A program made the position numbers and the translations under genes. 37,842 bases of DNA from Bacillota bacterium. GTDB taxonomy: Bacteria > Bacillota > Clostridia > Acetivibrionales > DTU013. The stretch covers positions 1 through 37,842 of the forward strand of contig JAEYON010000029.1 of assembly GCA_023411645.1 (NCBI GenBank). The letters run 5' to 3'. Shown here piece after piece: positions 25,928 to 33,395 of the stretch (position 1 is its first letter; the number at the start of each line of letters is the position of its first letter). The notes under the pieces are model-generated. The model ran no database searches. It was not told the DNA's origin and saw only the letters and a list, made by a program, of their open reading frames with translations.

Positions 25928-26044
25928 TCAACTAGTGCATAGGATTCTTTTCAAATAGTTAGCTTTCAGTTCCTCATCTTCATAATCCGTGATGTTTTCC
26001 AACTGACTTTTCACAAGACAGTTCATGCAATACGCGCTTGCCAT
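25928..26044 (-). pseudogene. DUF89 (ARMT1-like) N-terminal fragment
   Basis: A 38-codon frame from the ATG at 26044 reads YCMNCLVKSQLENITDYEDE and continues EELKANYLKRIL, matching the opening of clostridial DUF89 proteins (Cys-x-x-Cys then a helical region). About 90 percent of the gene is missing, and the frame is cut where the GNAT promoter region begins. Confidence 0.55.
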
Positions 26045-26053
26045 AAAAAATAG

Positions 26054-26389
26054 TCATACGTTATTCTCCGAACCCTGGGGACAGCCGTTTACCGGGTTTA
26101 CTACTTTACCGTCTGTGTCCAGTATCCCAGCCTTCAGCTTACTTGTAAAAGTTATTCCTTCTGTCTTCTAACCGCTTGACGGAGTCAAGGCTGGAGCACC
26201 ACTCTCTGCCCATTGGTTACATTGCTCACGCCATTTATATAACCATTCAAGTTGGTTATCCATATCTGTTTCATCTATACAATCTAAGCCAAATATCTCC
26301 ATGATCGTCGCTTGGGTAGAGAAATGCTGTATAGCTAGGCGACTTGCTTCATTCCAGAGTCTTTCAATTATTTGCCGATTCTCTCTTGT
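26054..26389 (-). pseudogene. Remnant reading frame downstream of the lipoprotein gene
   Basis: After the lipoprotein TAA at 26390, the same frame stays open for 73 codons (ERLWNEASRLAIQHFSTQAT, then EWLYKWREQCNQWAESGAPA), stops at a TAG at 26168 inside the type 1 repeat copy, and continues another 37 codons (GILDTDGKVVNPVNGCPQGS) to a TGA at 26054. Neither piece has a convincing start or a family I recognise. I read them as 3' ends of different lost genes. Confidence 0.45.
26173..26195. repeat. Type 1 intergenic repeat, partial copy
   Basis: This stretch matches 18 of 23 positions of the 3' core of the element at 35271-35335 (CGC--G-C-GAGTCAAGGC-GGA). It forms the last codons of the remnant ORF above. 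Confidence 0.55.
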
Positions 26390-27280
26390 TTATACTCCAT
26401 CCAACCATTGATCGGCGTGGTGACCGCCGAGCCAATACCAATGAGGATGGTCTAGCTGCCACAGCTCGCTGCTTCTATAGTATTCCTGCTCACTTTCAAG
26501 AATTTGATTGTCATCACCGTAGGAAACTTCACGGACAATTTCCATTTTACCGTTTATAAGCGCCTTTTCCACTAATCCGTCCCAATCGGTATACAAATCA
26601 TTCGTAACAACAAACTCACCGTCAATACATTTATAAATACTTCCACCCCAAAATGCTGCACCAGAGCCTCCGGCTGAGTAAATACACTTTTTTTCTGCAT
26701 CAAGCGCGGGATTGCAAATTTCTGCAAATGATTTTGATGCTACAAACGATGATGTTTTCGCATCCCATAGCCAACAATCATACCATGTATTGCTGTGTGC
26801 GCCCCCGAACGTGTTCAGGATAATAACATCCTTATATCCGTCGAAGTTCACGTCCGTAACGTGAAGTCCCATTGTGTCCATCATTTCATTGTAAACGTGG
26901 TAACCGACTACCTCGCCGTCTGAAATCTCTGAAAAATCCGCAGATAGAACAGATTCGCCGTTTTCGTCATAAACATTAAGGCCCATAACAAAGCCGTACA
27001 TCCATTCATCCGGTCCCTGCACCACTCCCGTCGCCACAAAACGATAATCAGGCATACTCTCATGCAAACGGGCCTGAATCTCGTATGTATGCAGCCCCGG
27101 TATGGGGTCAGACGTATCTGCCGGCTCTAAGACCGTGGGAGGAGTGGGCAGTTCGGTATAACTTTCTTCAACATCTGAGACACTGTATATACTTTTTGCT
27201 TCGCCGGCCAGAGGAACATTACAGCCGCTTACACTCAAGAAGAGTATAAGCAAAGTCAAAACATAGATGTTTTTTTTCAT
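26390..27280 (-). CDS. Putative lipoprotein, unknown function
   Basis: A protein of about 296 residues. It has a signal peptide with lipobox SVSGC (Cys near residue 20), then a mature domain containing VTDVNFDGYKDVIIL (near residues 140-155), a DxNxDGxxD calcium-loop-like motif of the FG-GAP/VCBS type, plus NTWYDCWLWD and CIYSAGGSGAAFWGGSIYKC. It is predicted to be lipid-anchored on the cell surface. The start at 27280 is chosen because AAGGTGA lies 5 bases upstream. A damaged duplicate of its 5' end is at 25.1 kb. It differs in sequence from the lipoprotein at 20.6 kb but shares its general plan. Confidence 0.7.
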   Translation of the reverse strand: MKKNIYVLTLLILFLSVSGCNVPLAGEAKSIYSVSDVEESYTELPTPPTVLEPADTSDPIPGLHTYEIQARLHESMPDYRFVATGVVQGPDEWMYGFVMGLNVYDENGESVLSADFSEISDGEVVGYHVYNEMMDTMGLHVTDVNFDGYKDVIILNTFGGAHSNTWYDCWLWDAKTSSFVASKSFAEICNPALDAEKKCIYSAGGSGAAFWGGSIYKCIDGEFVVTNDLYTDWDGLVEKALINGKMEIVREVSYGDDNQILESEQEYYRSSELWQLDHPHWYWLGGHHADQWLDGV

Positions 27281-27417
27281 GCTCATCACCTTGCATTAAT
27301 AAAAATTTAGCAGTTCAAAACTGCCTGACAAATAATAATCATTGCAATAATATCATACAGTTTCGCAGAGTGCCAATTAGTCCACCACGAATTACCTTGC
27401 TTTACATTCGCAAACTT

Positions 27418-27837
27418 TCATAATTGCTTCATCATAAACATTTCCATTGTTTCTACATATGGTGGTATATCTTTAATAAGGCACCCACAATCTTTATACC
27501 CCAGCTTGCGATAAAAGTGTTGTGAGCTTTCTTCTACCATTGTTGATGTCATAGAAAGCTTATAGCCCAATTTACGCATTTCATCTTCCCAATACAGCAT
27601 AGCCTTTGTCCCATGCCCTCTGCCACGGAATGCCTCTTCAAAATAAATCAAGGTTAAGAATGGAATAAGATCCCAAAATAAATTATATCTCATTATGCCC
27701 ACAGGCTTATCATTATCCATAATAACGTAACATCTTTAATCGCATATTTTTAATGTCAATTCCGAATCAGCTATATGCTTATCGAGTGTATGCCAATAAT
27801 CTCTATCCTGTTCTGTTGCATATTTAATTGAAAACAT
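27418..27837 (-). pseudogene. GNAT gene broken by one in-frame stop
   Basis: From the ATG at 27837 the frame reads a plausible GNAT N-terminus (SIKYATEQDRDYWHTLDKHI), meets a TAA at 27738-27736, and then continues in the same frame to a full GNAT core (IPFLTLIYFEEAFRGRGHGT with the acetyl-CoA loop, SSQHFYRKLGYKDCG). A single base change from AAA to TAA would explain it. Restart at the ATG at 27720 would give a 100-residue protein lacking the first strand and helix. The rest is undamaged, so the lesion is recent or a sequencing error. Confidence 0.75.
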
Positions 27838-27874
27838 ATTTTTTCATCCTTACCTCAATCATTTTATATCAGGT

Positions 27875-28393
27875 CTATTTTGTTAATAGCATCTCATATG
27901 AGTACCCTATACTTTCAATTGGATTTCCGTTTTCATCCTTAACAATACTACCAACATTTTCTCCGATTTTCTTAAATCCAACCGCTGACAATAAACGAAC
28001 TGAAGGAACATTGTCTTTAGCTGTTCCTGTTATCAGCTTATATATATTCAGTTCCTCTTTTGCATACCTTATTATTTCATTTACTGCTTCGGTTCCATAA
28101 CCTTTACCTTGATATTGTGTATGAATGCAGTATCCTAGGTTCCTTACGCCTTGTTCCTCACTATTGTTTAACGACAAAAATCCAATAACTTTACTTGTGC
28201 TTAACAATTCCACTGCATAGAATTCATCTGTGCTTGAGAAGTAACCAAGGATATTTTTCAACGCGTCATCATCCGTCGGGAACGGATGGTCATAAATGGC
28301 ATATTCTGAAGCCATTTTATCCCTGATTAATTCTGCAAAATCAACAAAATCTTCATTGTAAAATTTTCTGATTCTCAAATTGTTTGTTTTCAT
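27875..28393 (-). CDS. GNAT N-acetyltransferase, RimJ/RimL type
   Basis: This 172-residue protein has NLRIRKFYNEDFVDFAELIR at the start, IGFLSLNNSEEQGVRNLGYC in the centre, YQGKGYGTEAVNEIIRYAKE as the acetyl-CoA loop (near 94-113) and NVPSVRLLSAVGFKKIGENV at the end. GAGGTGAG lies about 6 bases before the ATG. Upstream of it sits a type 1 repeat fragment and a broken GNAT. The acceptor substrate is unknown. Confidence 0.88.
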   Translation of the reverse strand: MKTNNLRIRKFYNEDFVDFAELIRDKMASEYAIYDHPFPTDDDALKNILGYFSSTDEFYAVELLSTSKVIGFLSLNNSEEQGVRNLGYCIHTQYQGKGYGTEAVNEIIRYAKEELNIYKLITGTAKDNVPSVRLLSAVGFKKIGENVGSIVKDENGNPIESIGYSYEMLLTK

Positions 28394-28424
28394 TTTTTAC
28401 TCACCTCAACAAATTATTTTATAT

Positions 28425-28448
28425 CACACGGCTTGGTCAAGGCCGGAT
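28425..28448. repeat. Type 1 intergenic repeat, partial copy
   Basis: This stretch matches 20 of 24 positions of the core of the element at 35271-35335 (C-CACGGC---GTCAAGGCCGGAT). Its edge coincides with the stop codon of the GNAT fragment on the minus strand. Confidence 0.65.
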
Positions 28449-28687
28449 CAATCAATATACATAACCATATCGTCATTTGAGTCTTTAAAACCATACTTCG
28501 CATAAACTGGTCTTCCCATTTCTGACGCATTCAAAGTAATTCGTATACAATCCTTATATTTTGCTTCTTCAATTAAGAATCTCTATAGCTTTGTTGCAAT
28601 ACCTTTCTTTCTATACTCTGGTTTAGTATACATATTCATGAAATAAGCCGCTTTGCAATAAATCAAATAAGTGCTCCTTTCAATCAT
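28448..28687 (-). pseudogene. GNAT C-terminal fragment with premature stop
   Basis: The 80-codon frame has the acetyl-CoA loop MNMYTKPEYRKKGIATKL, then a TAG at 28585-28583, then RFLIEEAKYKDCIRITLNAS, MGRPVYAKYGF and a natural end. The N-terminal half of the gene is missing. So both a 5' deletion and a nonsense change have occurred. It ends against the type 1 repeat copy. Confidence 0.75.
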
Positions 28688-28868
28688 TTGTCGGCGCTAA
28701 TTTCTAACAACTCATAACATGCAGCATATTGCTGCAAAATTATAATGAAAAGCTCACAACCATTATATAACATAATATTGTAATATTCCATACTATTTGT
28801 ATATATTATATGTACACGCTGAACTATCGAGTGCTTAATAGTTTTGATTAGAATAGAGGAATTGAGAC

Positions 28869-28973
28869 ATAGAATAGTATTTTTTTGGGTGTCCCGTCCA
28901 TAGCGCACTCTGAACAAGATGCAGGTCGTGCTCATCCACCCAAGGATCGGATCGTACCAAACGCCTATTCTAT
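28869..28973. repeat. MITE-like 105-bp element with nested inverted repeats
   Basis: The ends are 9-bp perfect inverted repeats (ATAGAATAG at 28869-28877, CTATTCTAT at 28965-28973). Inside, TTGGGTG (28885-28891) is inverted as CACCCAA (28937-28943). The GC-rich centre contrasts with AT-rich flanks. It sits immediately 3' of the histidine phosphatase gene. The 180 bases to its left (28690-28868) show nothing I can support. Confidence 0.45.
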
Positions 28974-28975
28974 CA

Positions 28976-29581
28976 CTACATTTCTAAATGCGCACAATCA
29001 TTAAAGCTATGTATGTAAAATTCTTTATCACTTTTATTATACCTTATCATACTTATGCTACAATTTTCAGGAGGAAACCCTAGATAAAACCTTTTGCTTT
29101 GATCTATTTTTAGAAGCCCACAAATCAATGACCTAATAACTCCTCCATGTGTAACCACTACTATATTTTCAAGATCAGTTTTTATTATTTCAAAAATCAC
29201 ATCTTTTGCCCTTTGCCAAACATCATCTCCACATTCACCATTCGGTGGATATCGGAGATCTGTTTTATGTTTGCTAAACTCTTCTATAAACAGCGGATGA
29301 TTTTCTTCTAAATAATGCCACCCGTGTATTTCACAATCCCCCATATGAATCTCTCTTAATTCAGGTTTAGTAATTATCTCCACACCTAAATACTTATTTA
29401 TCCCCTCTGCCGTTTGAATTGCTCTTTTCATATTACTAGAATAGATTTTTTCAATACTATATTTATGTAATCTCATTCCGAGGAAGTCTGCTTGTTTTAA
29501 TCCTTCTTCAGTTAATCCAAGTCCTTCATGGTTTTTGTCATCTTCCATTTTCTGCCCATGCCTTATCAAGAAAATATTCAT
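28976..29581 (-). CDS. Histidine phosphatase family protein
   Basis: This 201-residue protein has FLIRHGQK (phospho-accepting His near residue 8), YSSNMKRAIQTAEGI (Arg near 60), ELREIHMGDCEIHGW, and VVVTHGGVIRSLICGLL (second His near residue 144). This is the branch that includes alpha-ribazole phosphatase and small phosphoglycerate mutase-like enzymes; the substrate is not assignable. AGGAGGG lies 9 bases before the ATG. The gene is monocistronic by spacing. Confidence 0.88.
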   Translation of the reverse strand: MNIFLIRHGQKMEDDKNHEGLGLTEEGLKQADFLGMRLHKYSIEKIYSSNMKRAIQTAEGINKYLGVEIITKPELREIHMGDCEIHGWHYLEENHPLFIEEFSKHKTDLRYPPNGECGDDVWQRAKDVIFEIIKTDLENIVVVTHGGVIRSLICGLLKIDQSKRFYLGFPPENCSISMIRYNKSDKEFYIHSFNDCAHLEM

Positions 29582-29733
29582 ACTTCAATCCCTCCTAAAT
29601 TAACCTCAAAGCCTTTTAAATATACCGCTTACTCGCAATTGCTATTCCACCGTTTAAAAGAAACTAAAAGGAGAAGGCACTCTGTCACCACTCGCTTCTG
29701 CTGCCAGATTTCATTATATATGATAATAATAGG

Positions 29734-30837
29734 TTAATCAGTAACTTTTTTATTGATTTCCACCATAATTAAAGTACTAACTATTTCACGGATTTTAATT
29801 TCCCGTTCAGTACGCTTTAGTTTCATATTTGACTCATTTAAAAATGCTTCATCGACGTATTTCTTGTTCAGATATTCTTTGGGGAAAATATATGTCCCCT
29901 TTTCTGTTCTAAATTGCTCAATATAACTAATACAATCACTAAACCACTTTGATTTATATGCTACCTTAAAATTAGACATCATGCATAGATATTTTAGCAC
30001 AGAATATTCACTAAGTTGCCGAGGACGACCATAGTCTTCGTAAAGAGGTAAGGTTGGACTCCAGCCACATGAGTGGTATATCCTTCTGGATTCGACCCAT
30101 AATAATCCATAACCTTCTCGTATCTTTTGGAACTCCGGGTCAAGTATATATTCAACTATATCATCAATTTTTGCTTGGTTTTCAGAATCTTTATATGCAT
30201 TCGGGAAATATGCCAATGCAAATATATCATAGATTGTCGGCAAAGGAGTCGCGGCTGATTTACTAAAGGGATTCAATTCATTTTTAAGGATTCCAACATT
30301 AGCCCATGGCTTAGGTTTCTTAGGTAATTTGCTTTCATCTTGATATATATCAAATACTTTCTCTTTAGCTGAGTTATGGATAGCATTTAACCTTTGTTCC
30401 ATAGATTCAATGATCTCTTTATATGTATAACCAGCCATAAAGAAAAATCTATGGAGCATTAAACTATAATAGTAGCAATAGTCATAATCCTCAGTGAGTA
30501 AGTACATGAATATATCTCTAACCGCTTGCATCTTTTCATCAAATATAGGTATTCCCGCTCTAAATCCCAGATTTAAAAGCTGTGGAAAAAAATTGTCGAT
30601 ACAACTTTCCTTATAATAATGTATTAAATGCTCCAGTGTCTTCTTATCTCTTGACTGCGTATTAAATCCATCTAGGTAACTTAAAAGGGTATTAACCTCT
30701 TCCAAATTTAGTAGCTTCGAAACAGCATTTTCAACGTCTTTCTCTGATGTGTTTTTCGACTGCATAATCATTCTTAATTGTATTGCAGGCCCACCCTGCT
30801 CTAGTACCCAACTCTCTAAATTTTTACCATTCATCAT
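29734..30837 (-). CDS. Uncharacterised all-alpha protein, possibly toroid-like
   Basis: A helical 367-residue protein without signal peptide or catalytic motif I can name. The C-terminal third has a striking block: GYGLLWVESRRIYHSCGWSP, LPLYEDYGRPRQLSEYSVLK, KSKWFSDCISYIEQFRTEKG and TYIFPKEYLN. The pattern FRTEKGTYIFP resembles the QxxDGxWxFP turn of alpha/alpha-toroid repeats, so a distant relation to the 23.2-kb protein is possible. The ribosome binding site AAGGGGGTC is 9 bases before the ATG. Function unknown. Confidence 0.65.
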   Translation of the reverse strand: MMNGKNLESWVLEQGGPAIQLRMIMQSKNTSEKDVENAVSKLLNLEEVNTLLSYLDGFNTQSRDKKTLEHLIHYYKESCIDNFFPQLLNLGFRAGIPIFDEKMQAVRDIFMYLLTEDYDYCYYYSLMLHRFFFMAGYTYKEIIESMEQRLNAIHNSAKEKVFDIYQDESKLPKKPKPWANVGILKNELNPFSKSAATPLPTIYDIFALAYFPNAYKDSENQAKIDDIVEYILDPEFQKIREGYGLLWVESRRIYHSCGWSPTLPLYEDYGRPRQLSEYSVLKYLCMMSNFKVAYKSKWFSDCISYIEQFRTEKGTYIFPKEYLNKKYVDEAFLNESNMKLKRTEREIKIREIVSTLIMVEINKKVTD

Positions 30838-30897
30838 ATAAACATGACCCCCTTCAAGATTTTAGATATACATAGTCAAACAAAGTAATGTAAAGCA

Positions 30898-31284
30898 TCA
30901 TATTCGCCCGACGGCCGGAGCTGATAACTTGGCGTATTCCTCTTTTGTTATCGCGTAACAGACCTCCCCTTCAGGATTTTCTCCTGACAATTCAAACCTT
31001 CTAACACTAGGTACTCTTTTCATTGTGGTTTTTTCAAGTACTTTACCAGATTTGGGATTAACTTTTCTGTGATATGCTTCAAGCTTCTCAAAACTTGAAT
31101 TAAGTAGCATGTACTCTATCACAGCATTTAATGCTTCCAAAGCATATCGGTTTCCCCAATAACCTTCACCAATACAGTACTCTATTTCTGCTGTTGCAAC
31201 TTCCTCATACACTCGGCAAAATGCAATCTGTCCAATGTTTACGTTACTATCTCCTTTTCCCCTAAACAAAATGTTTATTATCAA
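30898..31284 (-). pseudogene. 5'-truncated RimJ/RimL-type GNAT
   Basis: The 128-codon frame starts only at a TTG and lacks the first 50 or so residues of the fold. It contains IGQIAFCRVYEEVATAEIEY, the acetyl-CoA loop CIGEGYWGNRYALEALNAVI (an Arg replaces the usual Gly in the loop), and NPKSGKVLEKTTMKRV. The last six residues (PAVGRI) and the TGA are encoded by a type 2 repeat, so the native C-terminus has also been replaced. It is probably non-functional. Confidence 0.65.
30901..30920. repeat. Type 2 intergenic repeat, half copy
   Basis: Twenty bases are identical to 37708-37727 (TATTCGCCCGACGGCCGGAG). The remainder of the element is missing; the GNAT fragment reads straight through into it. 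Confidence 0.75.
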
Positions 31285-31378
31285 ATTTTATTTCGATCGA
31301 AGCCCTTCTCCCTATGGTGCTCGAACCTGGTGAAGGAATATGGTGCCTGCTCACGCTCCTGCTGTCAATGGTATTTAG
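31285..31378. other. GC-rich junction island between the truncated GNAT and the phosphatase fusion gene
   Basis: The spacer contains a 10-bp palindrome (TTCGATCGAA near 31291) and CCTTC/GAAGG inverted segments near 31308 and 31334, amid an otherwise AT-rich zone. No promoter, terminator or copy of the type 1 or type 2 repeat is evident. It may be a diverged junction element. Confidence 0.35.
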
Positions 31379-32992
31379 TCATTTCTTTTTCCAATCAGAA
31401 CCGTAAATTTCCTGTGCAGCGTGATACTTGAATAGAACCGCTGCCAAATCATGGTTTAATGTTTTCCAGTTATGGCGGGAATAATTATCGGGGCAAAGGT
31501 TATAATCTTTTCCGTCATACTTTACTTTGACGGCGAAAATTTTATTCCTGCCGCCCTTGGTACAGCTAAGGCAACCGTTGCAGGTTTTGCATACGCCTGC
31601 TAAATATTTCTGCAAGTCATTATCAAGGTTTTCAAACTCCTCAAGCATAGCTTTTACGCCTATGCTGTTCAATGAGCCGAAAAAAAATTGCCAGTATTTG
31701 CGCGGATTATACCCAATTATAAAGCCACCGACTTTATTACGGAATGTAATGTTAAAATCAAATCCCGATGTGCCAAAACTGCATTTTATACTTTGCTCAT
31801 AACCATTTTTCAAGCAGTTTTTTTGAATTTCAAGGAGCAATCCATTTAAACCTGCTACATTATCAACTCTTGTGAGCAGGAAGCTAAAATCGCCTGTAAA
31901 TGAACAGCAAGCAAAGTTTATAATGGCATAAGGAGTCCAGGGGTTTATATTTACAGGGACTCGTTCGGCAAGGAGCCTGAGGCTTTGTATAATATCATTT
32001 TCGGCAATAACAATTAATTCTGTTCTACCTTTTTCAATGTTTATCCCTATCTCTTTAAGCAAAGTTTCATACTGTGGCTTGTAGCTTATTTTATTCTCTT
32101 TCAAAATAGTATTGCTGATTGATAAGTAATTATCATATGCTTCGCCCAGTAAAAAAGAAATGTACAGAAATTTATAGAAATCAAACAAGCTCTTGAATAT
32201 TGATTTGTATACCATATCCAGCCCCGTATTAGAATTATTTGTTGCATACCACTCATATGCTTCATCTGCGTTGTCGGCAAGTTCTAGAAGTTTCGGGGTT
32301 TCATATAACTTGTCAATCACTTGCCCCATTAACCTATGAAGTTTTTTTTGACCTTGCTCATCTGCTTTTTCTGACTCAATCGGCACAAATTCGGAATACA
32401 TGAATTTCAATCCATATATAATGCGTTGTGATATTGTATTAAAAGATGTTATTGGAATGAGTTTGAGCGTCTTGTCAGTAAATGATAGCATAGTTATATA
32501 GGTGTTCTTTAATGCCTTTCCGGTGTCGTTTTCATGTTTTGTCAGTTTACTTCGAAGTGCTTTTATCGCGCCGTCATGTGAGACAATAATTATGTCTTGG
32601 GGGTAAAATCGTTCGGCTGCCATAAGTACGGCATTATACACTCTGTTGCGTAAAGATTCCCAATCTTCCATTCCTTCGTATTTGCCATCTGGGAACATAA
32701 TTTCGCGTTCTTCCACTGTTATACCGGAAATTTGTCCAATATCACGCTCGGTTAAGTCAATATCTTCATATACATTTTCTATGTCCAAGACATTAGCCAT
32801 AATATCGGCGGTTTCTCTTGCTCTTTTTAGAGGACTGGAAAAAATCGCACTCCATTTCCGATTTTTCAAATTTTCGGCACAATTACGGGCTTGGTAGCGG
32901 CCGTTTTCGTTTAACTCAATATCTTCCCGCCCCTGCCACCTACCGATTACATTCCAATCAGTTTCCCCGTGCCGTATTACAAATATGTTCAT
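31379..32992 (-). CDS. Histidine phosphatase fused to an uncharacterised Cys-containing domain
   Basis: Residues 1-195 are a histidine phosphatase: FVIRHGETDWN (His near residue 8), IFSSPLKRARETADIM, LTERDIGQISG and IIVSHDGAIKALRSKL (second His near 137). Residues 200-537 form a second region unknown to me, with helical segments (YKSIFKSLFDFYKFLYISFL), a mixed core (FNITFRNKVGGFIIGYNPRK) and CKTCNGCLSCTKGG near residues 467-480, a Cys cluster suited to metal binding. At 537 residues it is more than twice the phosphatase family's usual length. It starts 11 bases after the small ORF at 33003-33098. Confidence 0.75.
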   Translation of the reverse strand: MNIFVIRHGETDWNVIGRWQGREDIELNENGRYQARNCAENLKNRKWSAIFSSPLKRARETADIMANVLDIENVYEDIDLTERDIGQISGITVEEREIMFPDGKYEGMEDWESLRNRVYNAVLMAAERFYPQDIIIVSHDGAIKALRSKLTKHENDTGKALKNTYITMLSFTDKTLKLIPITSFNTISQRIIYGLKFMYSEFVPIESEKADEQGQKKLHRLMGQVIDKLYETPKLLELADNADEAYEWYATNNSNTGLDMVYKSIFKSLFDFYKFLYISFLLGEAYDNYLSISNTILKENKISYKPQYETLLKEIGINIEKGRTELIVIAENDIIQSLRLLAERVPVNINPWTPYAIINFACCSFTGDFSFLLTRVDNVAGLNGLLLEIQKNCLKNGYEQSIKCSFGTSGFDFNITFRNKVGGFIIGYNPRKYWQFFFGSLNSIGVKAMLEEFENLDNDLQKYLAGVCKTCNGCLSCTKGGRNKIFAVKVKYDGKDYNLCPDNYSRHNWKTLNHDLAAVLFKYHAAQEIYGSDWKKK

Positions 32993-33002
32993 GTTATTCG
33001 TC

Positions 33003-33098
33003 TTACCCCTCTACTGTATTTTCCGGCCATAAATCCAGTTCCATCCTTAACCATTCATCAAAACTCTCCGCAGAAACCTGCTCAATAAATTCATTCAT
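33003..33098 (-). pseudogene. Short ORF resembling an aminoglycoside 6'-acetyltransferase N-terminus
   Basis: A 31-codon frame with AGGAAG 6 bases before its ATG encodes SFDEWLRMELDLWPENT near its end. The W-x-x-M-x-x-x-LWP spacing is characteristic of the start of AAC(6')-type GNATs. It stops after this motif, so it is a 5' remnant that may now couple translation to the fusion gene downstream. Confidence 0.5.
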
Positions 33099-33179
33099 AA
33101 TTTCTTCCTTTCGAACAGGCAAACATATATACGTTTATTCTTTATTTATTTACTAAATCCTTCAAGTTCAAAAAAAATT

Positions 33180-33329
33180 TTACCACGCCCTACGTCCGGA
33201 GGTCCGGGCGGTGTTGATCGACTTTTCCGTTAACTCATTCATTTTCTTTTCTAATGAATCTAGTCGTCTATTTGTATCTACTTGAGAATCATATAATAAA
33301 TCGAGCTTATTCTTTACTTCATTTTCCAT
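33180..33329 (-). CDS. Small coiled-coil ORF ending in a type 2 repeat
   Basis: This 49-residue ORF starts at the ATG at 33329 and encodes LDLLYDSQVDTNRRLDSLEK with heptad-like spacing, i.e. a short coiled coil. Its last dozen residues (INTARTSGRRAW) are encoded by the type 2 repeat, so the original C-terminus has been lost. No clear ribosome binding site is seen. The upstream spacer up to 33395 holds a GC-rich inverted segment (GCCCA/TGGGGC near 33335-33375). Confidence 0.45.
   Translation of the reverse strand: MENEVKNKLDLLYDSQVDTNRRLDSLEKKMNELTEKSINTARTSGRRAW
33186..33221. repeat. Type 2 intergenic repeat
   Basis: This 36-base stretch aligns over its full length with 37712-37746 (shared CGCCC-AC-G-CCGGAGG-CCGGG-GGTGT-G-TCGA). 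It supplies the C-terminal codons of the small coiled-coil ORF. Confidence 0.7.
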
Positions 33330-33395
33330 TGTGCCCCAATATGCACTACATGGACGGCGCGCACGTAACTGGGCAGCAATCTTTTAATTGAAATT

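Noticed and set aside
28684..28935. Minus-strand 83-codon frame between the GNAT fragment and the phosphatase
   Set aside because: It has no ribosome binding site, runs through the MITE-like element, and has the composition of random AT-rich DNA.
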